64,000 nucleotides of DNA from positions 7,969,001 through 8,033,000 of the forward strand of contig NZ_CP107902.1 of NCBI RefSeq assembly GCF_036013935.1. Direction: 5' to 3'. The first letter of the stretch is position 1; each line of letters opens with the position of its first letter. The translations under genes were made by a program, and so were the position numbers. Below the pieces are notes generated by a model. It had not been told where the DNA came from, did no database searches, and saw nothing but the letters and a program-made list of their open reading frames with translations. Origin of the DNA: Streptomyces sp. NBC_00461. Its GTDB lineage: Bacteria > Actinomycetota > Actinomycetes > Streptomycetales > Streptomycetaceae. Positions 29,694 through 37,797 of this stretch are shown here, piece by piece.

Positions 29694-31074
29694 CGGATCC
29701 CTGGAACGGCTCAAACGCGAGGGCCGCATCGTCGTCGTAGGAGCCTCACTGGCCGGGCTGCGCGCTGCCGAAACCCTGCGGGCCGAGGGCTTCGCGGGCT
29801 CCCTGACCATGATCGGCGACGAGCCCCACGAACCGTACGACCGGCCCCCGCTCTCCAAGCAGGTGCTGCTGGGCAGGGCCGGCGCCGACCGCACCGCACT
29901 GCCCAGGCTCCGATCCGTCGACGCGACCTGGCGGCTCGGCGTTCCGGCCACCGGCCTGGAGATGGCCGCCAGGCTGGTGCGGCTGGCCGACGGCGACGAG
30001 GTGCCGTACGACCGGCTGCTGATCGCCACGGGGGTGCGGGCGCGACCGTGGCCGCGCGCGGCCGAGGCGGAACTCGACGGCGTTCTCGTGCTGCGGGGTC
30101 GCGACGACGGTGCCGCGCTCGCCCGGCGGCTCGCAGCGGGACCCAAGCGGGTCCTCGTCATCGGGGCCGGGTTCACCGGCTCGGAGATCGCCTCCGCCTG
30201 CCGCGAACGCGGCCTTCCCGTCACCGTCGCCGAGCGCGGCGCGGCGCCCCTGGTCGGCGCTCTCGGCGGGGTGGTCGGCGCGGTCGCCGCCCGGATGCAG
30301 CGCGAACACGGTGTGGACCTGCGGTGCGGGGTCATGGTGACAGCTCTGGAGGGCGACGCCTCGGGACGAGTGCGCGCCGCGCATCTGTCCGACGGTTCCA
30401 CCGTGGAGACCGACGTGGTGATCGTCTCGCTCGGCGCCACCCGCAACACCGAATGGCTCGCCGGATCCGGCCTCGGGGCGGGCCCCCGCGGCATCGCCTG
30501 CGACGCCGGCTGCCGCGCCTTCGACATCCGCGGAATCGTCACCGACGACATCTACGCGGCGGGCGACGTCGCACGCTGCCCGCACCCCCTGTTCGGCTAC
30601 CAGTTCCTGTCTTTGGAGCACTGGGGCAACGCCGTCTCCCAGGCACGGATCGCGGCGCACAACATGATCAGCGAGAGCACCGAGCGCATCCCCCACATGG
30701 AGGTGCCGGCTTTCTGGTCCTCGCAGTTCGGAGTCAACATCAAGTCGGTCGGGGTGCCGTCGCTGGGGACGGAGATCACCATCTCGCAGGGCGCACTCGA
30801 CAGTCACCGGTTCATCGGCGTCTACGGGTACCAGGGGCGCGTCATCGGCGCGGTCGCCTTCGACCATGCCCGCTGGCTGCCGTTCTACCAGGAGCTGATC
30901 GAGACCACTGCGCCGTTCCCGCCGGCGTTCCCCACGGTCGACCGGCGCTCGGACGGACAGCGGCCGGTCGACGCCGACTTCCCCGACCCTTCGGTCCCCA
31001 CCCACGGTCCCACCGTGACCGTCGGCGGATACGCGCCGGCCGACCGCCGGATGACGTTCACCCCCGCGCACTGA
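29683..31074 (+). CDS. FAD/NAD(P)H ferredoxin reductase
   Basis: A 463-aa pyridine-nucleotide-disulfide-type oxidoreductase, like putidaredoxin reductases. The FAD-binding motif (VVVGASLAGLRAAETLRAEG) lies at the N-terminus, DRPPLSKQ downstream of it, a second dinucleotide motif (VLVIGAGFTGSEIASACRERG) near residue 155, and the conserved IYAAGDVA near residue 290. It is about 50 residues longer than typical, with a polar C-terminal tail. GTG 29683 overlaps the ferredoxin by 11 bp; this start is likely but not certain. It passes electrons from NAD(P)H to the ferredoxin for the P450 that follows. Confidence 0.88.
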   Translation: MLGDGSLERLKREGRIVVVGASLAGLRAAETLRAEGFAGSLTMIGDEPHEPYDRPPLSKQVLLGRAGADRTALPRLRSVDATWRLGVPATGLEMAARLVRLADGDEVPYDRLLIATGVRARPWPRAAEAELDGVLVLRGRDDGAALARRLAAGPKRVLVIGAGFTGSEIASACRERGLPVTVAERGAAPLVGALGGVVGAVAARMQREHGVDLRCGVMVTALEGDASGRVRAAHLSDGSTVETDVVIVSLGATRNTEWLAGSGLGAGPRGIACDAGCRAFDIRGIVTDDIYAAGDVARCPHPLFGYQFLSLEHWGNAVSQARIAAHNMISESTERIPHMEVPAFWSSQFGVNIKSVGVPSLGTEITISQGALDSHRFIGVYGYQGRVIGAVAFDHARWLPFYQELIETTAPFPPAFPTVDRRSDGQRPVDADFPDPSVPTHGPTVTVGGYAPADRRMTFTPAH

Positions 31075-31098
31075 CCCGTTCGGCCACGAGGACTCGCC

Positions 31099-32334
31099 AT
31101 GACGCAATCCTTGCTGCACCAGATCCTGGACTACGCCAACCGCGCCAACCCGTACCCGATCTACGAACAGCTGCGGAAGACGCCGGTACACCACGAGGAC
31201 GGCGGACCGTACGTCATCAGCACCTACTACGAGATCCGCAGCCTCCTGCACGATCCCCGGATCAGCTCCGACGCCCGCAATCTGGGCTCGACCGCCCGCG
31301 ACCCGCTGGCCGAGCCGGCCGGGGAGGAGAGCGCGCTGCCGCCCGGGTTCCTGCGGCTCGACCCACCGGAACACGACCGGCTGCGACGTATGACGAACCG
31401 GCCCTTCGGCCCGCCGCACTCCCCCCACCGGGTCGACGGGATGCGTGGAGAGCTCCACGACATCGTCTCCGGCCTCATCGACGGCATCGGCGACCCGGGC
31501 CGGATCGACCTGGTGGAGCAGTTCTCGTACCCCTTCCCGGTAACGGTGATCTGCCGGCTGCTCGGGGTGCCACGCGAGGACGAGGCGCGCTTCCACACCT
31601 GGGCGGACACCCTCGCAGCGAGCCTGGACCCCGACCCGGACGCGGATCCCACCGAGCGGGGCAAGGGTTCCCACGACGCCCGGATGCAGTTGGGCATGTA
31701 CCTGGCCGGCCTGATCGAGGAACGCCGCAAGAATCCCGGCGACGACATGCTCTCCCAACTGGCCACGGCCAAGGGCGAGGACGGCCCGATGACCACGATG
31801 GAACTGCTCAGCACCGCCGCGCTTCTGCTGATCGCGGGGCACGAGACCACCGTCAATCTCATCACCAACGGAATGCTGACCCTGCTGCGCCATCCCGACG
31901 TCCTGCAGCGGCTGCGCGAGGACTCGCGGCTGGCGGTGCCGCTCGTCGAGGAGCTGCTGCGCTTCGAGCCGCCGGTGCAACTGGTGCCACAGCGCACCAC
32001 CCTGGCCGACATCGAGCTCCGCGGGGTCACCATCCCCAAGGGCGCCTCCCTCTGGCTGGTTCTGGCGTCCGGCAACCGTGACCCCCAGCGCTTCGAGGAC
32101 CCGGACCGCTTCGACCCGGACCGCCGGGACATCCAGCACCTCGGCCTGGGCAGCGGCATCCACAGCTGCTTCGGCGCACCACTCGCCCGGCTGGAGACCC
32201 AGTTCGCCCTGTCGGAACTGGCCCGGAGGCTGGAAAACCCACGTCTGCTGGAGGACCCGCCCCCGTACCGGCAGAACGCCGTGCTGCGCGGGCCTCGGCA
32301 TCTGCACATCTCCTGCGACGGGATCCGCTCCTAG
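31099..32334 (+). CDS. Cytochrome P450
   Basis: A 411-aa bacterial class I P450. The heme-binding loop GSGIHSCFGAPLAR has the thiolate Cys357, the I-helix oxygen-activation motif is AGHETT (246-251), and the K-helix ExxR is in ELLRFEPP. It is 24 bp behind the reductase, so ferredoxin, reductase and P450 form a complete three-component electron chain. No polyketide, peptide or terpene synthase is near, so this reads as a catabolic or biotransformation P450. Substrate cannot be told. Confidence 0.95.
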   Translation: MTQSLLHQILDYANRANPYPIYEQLRKTPVHHEDGGPYVISTYYEIRSLLHDPRISSDARNLGSTARDPLAEPAGEESALPPGFLRLDPPEHDRLRRMTNRPFGPPHSPHRVDGMRGELHDIVSGLIDGIGDPGRIDLVEQFSYPFPVTVICRLLGVPREDEARFHTWADTLAASLDPDPDADPTERGKGSHDARMQLGMYLAGLIEERRKNPGDDMLSQLATAKGEDGPMTTMELLSTAALLLIAGHETTVNLITNGMLTLLRHPDVLQRLREDSRLAVPLVEELLRFEPPVQLVPQRTTLADIELRGVTIPKGASLWLVLASGNRDPQRFEDPDRFDPDRRDIQHLGLGSGIHSCFGAPLARLETQFALSELARRLENPRLLEDPPPYRQNAVLRGPRHLHISCDGIRS

Positions 32335-32545
32335 AGCCCGTCCCTGCCCGGCGGATCAGCTCGGCGTCGCGGGCCCTGGCACGCACTTCCTCACTGCCCT
32401 GACGGCGTGGGGGACCCCCAGCGGCGTTGTCGTCGGTCGCCGACGCTCCGCGTCGCCCGCCGCGGCAGCCCCTGATCGACACGGTTCCTCCGCCTTGCAG
32501 CTGCACACCGCCTGCCGCCGCCGACCTGATCCGCCGGACAGGCCC

Positions 32546-33280
32546 TCAGGGGTGCGCCCCGCCGAGTTGGCGCAGCAGCTTCGGCAGCGCGGTGCCGATG
32601 GGCTCGCGGACGACCTCCTCGGCCTGTTCGTCGTACGGCGTCGGCTCGGCGTTGACGATGACGAGCCGGGCGCCGTGGTCGGCGGCGACGCCGGCGAGCC
32701 CGGCGGCGGGCTGTACCTGCAGGCTGCTGCCGACGGCGATGAACACCTGGCAGGCCTTGCTGATGGCGAGCGCCTCACCCAGCACCATCGGATCGAGCCG
32801 CTCGCCGAACATCACGGTCGCCGGTTTGAGGATCCCCCCGCACTCCCGGCACGGCGGATCCGCCTCCCCGGCCTCTACCCGCGCGAGCGCGTCCTGCATC
32901 GCCCCCCGAACGGCACACCCGGTGCACACGAAACTCCGTGCGGAGCCGTGCAGTTCGAGCACCTTGCGGGCGGGCATCCCGGCGAGCTGATGCAGCCCGT
33001 CCACGTTCTGCGTGATCACCCGCACGGGCACCCCGGACCTCTCCAGCTCCGCCACGGCCCGGTGCGCGCCGTTCGGCTCGGCCTTGAGCGCGTGAGTCTT
33101 CACGCGCATCTGCCACGAGCGGCTCCGGATCTCCCGGTCGCCCATGTAGTACTCGTACGTCACCAGCTTCTCGGCCTCGGGATCCTCGCGCCACAGCCCG
33201 TTGGGACCGCGGTAGTCGGGGATGCCGGAGTCGGTCGAGATACCCGCCCCGGTGAGGAGGGCGACAAGGGGCTTGGCCAT
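32546..33280 (-). CDS. Sirtuin, NAD-dependent protein deacetylase
   Basis: A 244-aa class of bacterial sirtuin. The NAD-binding start TGAGISTDSGIPDYRG, the TQNVDGLHQLAG segment, the catalytic His in LELHGSAR and two pairs of zinc cysteines (CTGC and CREC) are all visible. It removes acyl groups from lysines with NAD, releasing O-acetyl-ADP-ribose. A relic of another sirtuin 3' end lies 4 kb away at 28483-28572. A Nudix hydrolase and an ADP-ribosylglycohydrolase-family gene follow in the same orientation, but with an opposed small gene between. Confidence 0.95.
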   Translation of the reverse strand: MAKPLVALLTGAGISTDSGIPDYRGPNGLWREDPEAEKLVTYEYYMGDREIRSRSWQMRVKTHALKAEPNGAHRAVAELERSGVPVRVITQNVDGLHQLAGMPARKVLELHGSARSFVCTGCAVRGAMQDALARVEAGEADPPCRECGGILKPATVMFGERLDPMVLGEALAISKACQVFIAVGSSLQVQPAAGLAGVAADHGARLVIVNAEPTPYDEQAEEVVREPIGTALPKLLRQLGGAHP

Positions 33281-33356
33281 GGCGCCGAGGGTAGGGCGGC
33301 GGTGCGAGCCGGGCGAATGGATATTCGTGCGCGCCTTCGGGTGCTAGCGTCGCGCC

Positions 33357-33557
33357 ATGGCCAAGGTCACCGTCTCGCTCGATGCCGAACTCGTCGTGGA
33401 AGTGATGGTTCTCGCGGGTGCCGGCAACTCCCAGGACGCCATCGAGCTAGTCGTCCGTGACTACATCGAGCGCGGCCACCGCACCGAGGCGCGGGTCGCG
33501 GCACGGGACGACGCGCTGCGCGACGTGGACGTCAAGCCCCGCGAGCCCGAGGGCTGA
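33357..33557 (+). CDS. VapB-like small protein, apparently without toxin
   Basis: A 66-aa protein resembling the DUF2191/VapB antitoxin family: an N-terminal beta strand (AKVTVSLDAELVVEVMVLAG) able to dimerize as a ribbon-helix-helix, then a helix and a charged C-terminus. No PIN-domain toxin follows; the next gene is convergent. It is divergent from the sirtuin gene, 76 bp apart, so it may regulate itself or the sirtuin promoter. The family call is moderate. Confidence 0.7.
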   Translation: MAKVTVSLDAELVVEVMVLAGAGNSQDAIELVVRDYIERGHRTEARVAARDDALRDVDVKPREPEG

Positions 33558-33577
33558 GTGGGCCGAGCCCGCGCCGG

Positions 33578-34072
33578 TCATGCCACCCGACGGCCGTTCT
33601 CCAGCTCGGCCGTCCCCGAGCCCTCCGCCAGGACGTCCAACGCGACCAGAACCCGCGGGCCGAGCGTGCCCAGCAGGTGGTCGGCGAGTTCCTCGCGGGG
33701 GACGAGGCGCCAGGAGAGCAGTTCCTCCTCCTGGAGGCGGATCGCCTTGAGGTCGTCCTCGCTCAGCACTCCGCCGTCGTACAGATACGCCACGAGCGGC
33801 GGCCAGCTCGGCTTGTACACCCAGTCCACCGCGAGCAGTCGGCCCAGTTCGCGGTCGAGCCCGATCTCCTCCAAGGTCTCGCGACGGGCACCCTGGCGCG
33901 GGGTCTCGCCGTCGTCGGACTCGATCGTGCCGCCCGGAAGGGCCCAGCCCTCACGGTAGTTGGGCTCGACGAGCAGCACCCGGCCCTCGGCGTCGCGGAA
34001 GAGGGCGGCGGCCCCGGCGAGGATGCGGGGGAGTCCGGCGATGTACGTGGCGAAGTCTGGAGTGGTGGTCAT
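33578..34072 (-). CDS. Nudix hydrolase
   Basis: A 164-aa Nudix-fold pyrophosphatase. The Nudix box is present from GGTIES to ETLEEIGL, with REx2EE glutamates intact, but the spacing between the first Gly and Glu is two residues longer than the standard GX5E. ATG 34072 starts the domain (MTTTPDFATYIAGLPRILAGAAALF); an upstream Arg/Pro-rich extension is not credible. Substrate could be ADP-ribose, a dinucleotide or an oxidised nucleotide; the neighbouring ADP-ribose-related genes favour the first. Confidence 0.88.
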   Translation of the reverse strand: MTTTPDFATYIAGLPRILAGAAALFRDAEGRVLLVEPNYREGWALPGGTIESDDGETPRQGARRETLEEIGLDRELGRLLAVDWVYKPSWPPLVAYLYDGGVLSEDDLKAIRLQEEELLSWRLVPREELADHLLGTLGPRVLVALDVLAEGSGTAELENGRRVA

Positions 34073-34328
34073 CCAGGAAGGGTAACCAGCCTGCACCGAT
34101 GCCCCGCCGGCTCGGGCCGCTGGGGTCCGTTGTGAAGTGGCGTCTGCCGCGCGACGCCCGGCACGCTCCCCCGCTGCCTCAAGCCACTGCCTCAAGGGCG
34201 TGGGCGGTACCCCCGTACGAGGGCTTCCGGACGGCACTCCCCGCAGCCTCCGGCCGGGGGGACCAAGAGCACGCACCGGACGCCGCGCGGCCGCGCTCCG
34301 GGCGACGACGCCACTGTCCCGACAGACC

Positions 34329-35402
34329 CTAGGGCTCGGCCTCCGCGAGCTGTACCGTCCGCTCCGCCAGCTCGCTGATCCGTGCGCCGTCGAAGCCGAA
34401 CACCGCGCTGCGGACGGTGTCCTCCAGCGGCTGGGTCCACTGCGCCGGGATCGCGTCCGCGCCGGTCAGTACGCCGGCCACCGAGCCCGCGGTCGCGCCG
34501 TTGGAGTCGGTGTCCAGGCCGCCTCGGACGGTGAGGGTGATGGTGCGGGTGAAGTCGCCGTCGCCGTACAGCAGCCCGGCGGTGAGGACCGCGGCGTTCG
34601 GGATGGTGTGGATCCAGCCGAGCCCCGCGGTCTCCTCGGCGACCGTGGTGAGCGTGTCCTCCCACGTCATCCGGGTGTCATGGAGCGAGACGACCCGGCG
34701 AACGGTCCGGGCGAGCCGGCAGCCGGCCGGGATGACGGCCAGCGCCTGGTCCACCGCGTGCCGCACCGTCGGTGCCGTGAAGGCGGCCGCGATCAGCGCC
34801 GCCGCCCACATCGCGCCGTACACGCCGTTGCCGGTGTGGGACAGCACGGCGTCCCGGCGGGCCAGGGAGGCGGCGCGGCGCGGGAGCCCCGGGCAGGTCC
34901 AGCCGAAGATGTCGGCGCGGATCAGGGCGCCGATCCACTCCTGGTACGGGTTGTCGTACGTGGCCGTCAGCGGCGGCTTGAGCCCGTTGGCGAGGTTGCG
35001 GTACGTGGCCCGCTCCGCGGTGAAGGTCTGCCGGTACGGCAGCCTCAGCAGCCACAGGTCGCCGACCTGTTCGGTACTGAAAGTGAAGCCGTGGGTCTCC
35101 AGGAGGTCCAGGCCGAGGATCGCGTAGTCGACGTCGTCGTCGCGGCAGCTGCCGTGGATACGGCCGCGCACGCACTGGCGCCACTCGGGGCGCAGCTCGA
35201 AGCCGTCGCTCTCGTCGGCGGGCTCGGGGAGGTAGTCGGTCAGGGGCAGGGCGGCGGCCTGCCGCAGGTAGCGGTCGATGCGGTCCCGCGTCCACAGGTC
35301 GCCCTGCTCGACCGGCTTGCCGAGCATGTTGCCCGCGATCCGGCCCAGCCAGCCCCCGAGGACGCGGTCGGCGAGCTCTGGCTCTGTGCCCACAGGGGTC
35401 AT
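34329..35402 (-). CDS. ADP-ribosylglycohydrolase-family protein (DraG/ARH-like)
   Basis: A 357-aa member of the ADP-ribosyl-dinitrogenase-reductase glycohydrolase family. Expected metal-binding acidic clusters are visible: CRDDDVDYAILGLDLLE (about residues 85-101) and GGLDTDSNGATAGSVAG near residue 290. The start DRVLGGWLGRIAGNMLGKPVE matches the family's first helix. These enzymes remove ADP-ribose from arginine or cleave related N-glycosidic bonds. It ends 257 bp from the Nudix gene start on the same strand. Confidence 0.88.
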   Translation of the reverse strand: MTPVGTEPELADRVLGGWLGRIAGNMLGKPVEQGDLWTRDRIDRYLRQAAALPLTDYLPEPADESDGFELRPEWRQCVRGRIHGSCRDDDVDYAILGLDLLETHGFTFSTEQVGDLWLLRLPYRQTFTAERATYRNLANGLKPPLTATYDNPYQEWIGALIRADIFGWTCPGLPRRAASLARRDAVLSHTGNGVYGAMWAAALIAAAFTAPTVRHAVDQALAVIPAGCRLARTVRRVVSLHDTRMTWEDTLTTVAEETAGLGWIHTIPNAAVLTAGLLYGDGDFTRTITLTVRGGLDTDSNGATAGSVAGVLTGADAIPAQWTQPLEDTVRSAVFGFDGARISELAERTVQLAEAEP

Positions 35403-35581
35403 AGCTCCGGTCTACCCAATTCCGGCGTCGCCTGCGCGGGGTTTCACAAGGGTGCACGGCAGGCGCCCTGTGGCGTCCCAGGCTCCGGTCGGTGCATGGC
35501 GGCGAGGGCGTCCTACGGTTAAGGTCACAGCGGCGCGACTGGCCTTGACATGCGTGAGGCCCGGAGAGCAAGGGGAAACAG

Positions 35582-36712
35582 GTGACACAGCGCGTGCTCA
35601 TCGCCGCGGACAAGTTCAAGGGGTCGCTGACGGCCGTGCAGGTCGCCGAGCGGGTGACCGCCGGGCTGCGCAACGTCGTACCGGACGCGCAGGTGGAGGC
35701 CCTGCCCGTGGCCGACGGCGGCGACGGAACGGTGGACGCGGCGGTCGCGGCCGGCTTCGAGCGGCGCGAGGTGCGGGTCGCGGGACCGCTCGGACACGAG
35801 GTGACGGCGGCGTTCGCGCTGCGCGGCGGCACGGCGGTCGTGGAGATGGCGGAGGCGAGCGGTCTGCAGCGGCTGCCGGCCGGCGTCTTCGCACCCCTCA
35901 CGGCGTCCACGTACGGCTCAGGGGAACTGCTGCGCGCCGCGCTGGACGCGGGCGCGCGGACCGTCGTCTTCGGGGTCGGCGGCAGTGCGACCACCGATGG
36001 CGGCGCCGGAATGCTGTCCGCGCTCGGCGCGCGGTTCCTGGACGCGGACGGGGAGCCGGTTCCCCCGGGCGGCGGCGGTCTGAGCGAGCTCGCCTCCGCC
36101 GACCTGTCGGGCCTGGACCCGCGCCTCGGCTCCGTCGAGCTGGTACTGGCGAGCGACGTCGACAACCCGCTGACCGGTCCGAAGGGCGCGCCGGCCGTCT
36201 ACGGCCCGCAGAAGGGCGCCTCCCCGGACGACGTGTCGGCCCTGGACGCGGCCCTCGCGCACTACGCGAAGGTCCTGGAGGAAGCGGTCGGCGCGAAGGC
36301 GGCGGAGAACGCCGCGTCGCCGGGCGCGGGCGCTGCGGGCGGCATCGGCTACGGCGCCCTCCTCCTCGGGGCCCGATTCCGTCCCGGTATCGAGGTGATG
36401 CTCGAAGTGCTCGGCTTCGCGCCGGCACTGGAGTGGGCGGAACTGGTGATCACGGGCGAGGGCTCCCTGGACGAGCAGACCCTGCACGGCAAGGCCCCCG
36501 CGGGAGTCGCCGCTGCCGCGCGCGCCGCGGACAAGGAGGTCGTCGCGGTGTGCGGTCGGCTCGCGCTGCTGCCGGAGGCGTTGGGGCGGGCAGGGATCCG
36601 TCGGGCGTACCCGTTGACGTCGGTCGAGCCGGATGTGGCGAAGTGCATCTCGGACGCGGGGCCGATCCTGGAGCGGGTGGCGGAACAGATCGCGCGGGAC
36701 TTCCTGAACTGA
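35582..36712 (+). CDS. glxK: Glycerate kinase
   Basis: A 376-aa type-I glycerate kinase (GlxK/GarK family), which phosphorylates D-glycerate in glyoxylate and glycerate metabolism. Diagnostic segments are the N-terminal RVLIAADKFKGSLTAVQVAE, LPVADGGDGTVDA (about residue 41), FGVGGSATTDGGAGML (about residue 125) and ITGEGSLDEQTLHGKAP (about residue 290). GTG 35582 follows AAGGGG. It is alone on its strand, ending in a large inverted repeat. Confidence 0.93.
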   Translation: MTQRVLIAADKFKGSLTAVQVAERVTAGLRNVVPDAQVEALPVADGGDGTVDAAVAAGFERREVRVAGPLGHEVTAAFALRGGTAVVEMAEASGLQRLPAGVFAPLTASTYGSGELLRAALDAGARTVVFGVGGSATTDGGAGMLSALGARFLDADGEPVPPGGGGLSELASADLSGLDPRLGSVELVLASDVDNPLTGPKGAPAVYGPQKGASPDDVSALDAALAHYAKVLEEAVGAKAAENAASPGAGAAGGIGYGALLLGARFRPGIEVMLEVLGFAPALEWAELVITGEGSLDEQTLHGKAPAGVAAAARAADKEVVAVCGRLALLPEALGRAGIRRAYPLTSVEPDVAKCISDAGPILERVAEQIARDFLN

Positions 36713-36745
36713 GGCCGGGCTTCTCCCGCCCCCGCCGCTCCTACC

Positions 36746-36868
36746 CAGGGGCTCCGCCCCCGGACCCCCGCTCCTCAAACGCCGGAGGGCTGAAGATTCA
36801 GCCCGTCCGGCGTTTGAGGACGAGGCCGAAGGCCGATGGGGGGTCTGGGGGGCACAGCCCCCAGGGAC
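36746..36868. terminator. Large Streptomyces intergenic inverted repeat, bidirectional terminator
   Basis: The inner stem CTCAAACGCCGG...CCGGCGTTTGAG (36774-36818) surrounds a GGGCTGAA/TTCAGCCC stem. Outer arms are CAGGGGCTCCGCCCCCGG and its counterpart near 36838-36864. The whole ~120-bp element can fold as one long hairpin. This sequence type recurs between convergent genes in Streptomyces genomes. Here it separates convergent glycerate kinase and pssA. Confidence 0.85.
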
Positions 36869-36901
36869 GGTCGGCGAAACGCCGGGCGCTCGAAAAGCGA
36901 A

Positions 36902-36931
36902 GGGCCCCGAACCCAACCGGGTCCGGGGCCC
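36902..36931 (-). terminator. GC-rich stem-loop after pssA
   Basis: GGGCCCCGAACCC and GGGTCCGGGGCCC form a strong stem with an AACC loop 15 bp beyond the pssA stop. It is a second terminator next to the large repeat. Confidence 0.75.
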
Positions 36932-36945
36932 AAGCCAACGCAGTG

Positions 36946-37797
36946 CTACGGCTGAGCCGCCCGCGCCTCACGACGGTTGTCGCGGAAGTTGTTCACCCGG
37001 CGAGCCGTGGCGAACAGGGGGATCACCGCGCCCGTGACCAGCTGCAGCGCGCAACCCGTCTGAAGGAGCAGCTGCCCGCTGGGGGCGTCGAAGGCCCAGG
37101 CCGCCAGCAGGCCCATCGACACGACGATCCAGGACAGCATCGCCACCGCGAGGCGACCGCGCGGCTTCGGGTACTCGACCCGGCTCACCATCAGCCAGGC
37201 CGTGCCCAGAATCGCCAGCAGCGTCGCCACGAAGGGCAGTTCCAGCAGGACGATCGAGACGACCGTCAGGGCACCGAACGGCGAGGGCATGCCCTGGAAC
37301 ATGCCGTTCGGGACGGTCACGCACGAGAAGCGCGCCAGGCGCAGTACGACGGCCAGGAGCACCACGATTGCCCCGACCGCAGCCACTCTCTGGTGCGCGT
37401 CGTCCGCGACCATGCCGTACACGAGGACGAAGTACGCCGGCGCCAGGCCGAAGCTGATCAGGTCCGAGAGGTTGTCCAGTTCCGCGCCCATGGGGGAGGA
37501 GCGGAGCTTGCGTGCCACCAGTCCGTCGAACAGGTCGAAGACCGCCGCGCACAGCATCAGGATCACCGCGGTGGCCGCACTGTGGCGGGCCATGCCGGTC
37601 TCCTGGTCGCCCGTGAGGTGCGGGATCAGGATCCCGGTGGTGGTGAAGTACACCGCCATGAAGCCGCACGTCGCGTTGCCGAGGGTGAGGGTGTCCGCTA
37701 TTGAGAGGCGGAGAGAGAGGGGCATCTCCTCCTCTTCGTCCACCTCGTCGGCCTCGGGCACCCAGCCCGCCTGAGTCTCAGGATCAATCACGGTCAA
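36946..37797 (-). CDS. pssA: CDP-diacylglycerol--serine O-phosphatidyltransferase
   Basis: A 283-aa CDP-alcohol phosphatidyltransferase that makes phosphatidylserine at the membrane. The family motif DGX2ARX8GX3DX3D is complete (DLFDGLVARKLRSSPMGAELDNLSD). Multiple transmembrane helices follow, with acidic residues at the N-terminus (DEVDEEEEM). It overlaps psd by 14 bp and acts just before it in phosphatidylethanolamine synthesis. Confidence 0.95.
   Translation of the reverse strand: MTVIDPETQAGWVPEADEVDEEEEMPLSLRLSIADTLTLGNATCGFMAVYFTTTGILIPHLTGDQETGMARHSAATAVILMLCAAVFDLFDGLVARKLRSSPMGAELDNLSDLISFGLAPAYFVLVYGMVADDAHQRVAAVGAIVVLLAVVLRLARFSCVTVPNGMFQGMPSPFGALTVVSIVLLELPFVATLLAILGTAWLMVSRVEYPKPRGRLAVAMLSWIVVSMGLLAAWAFDAPSGQLLLQTGCALQLVTGAVIPLFATARRVNNFRDNRREARAAQP

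Noticed and set aside
29466..32334. A natural-product gene cluster around the P450
   Set aside because: There is no synthase, tailoring set or pathway regulator within 15 kb. It is a stand-alone P450 chain.
32335..32545. A small gene or RNA between P450 and sirtuin genes
   Set aside because: No open frame with a ribosome site and no convincing hairpin; it looks like plain intergenic sequence.
33357..33557. A complete VapBC toxin-antitoxin pair
   Set aside because: No PIN-domain frame exists on either side; only the antitoxin-like protein is visible.
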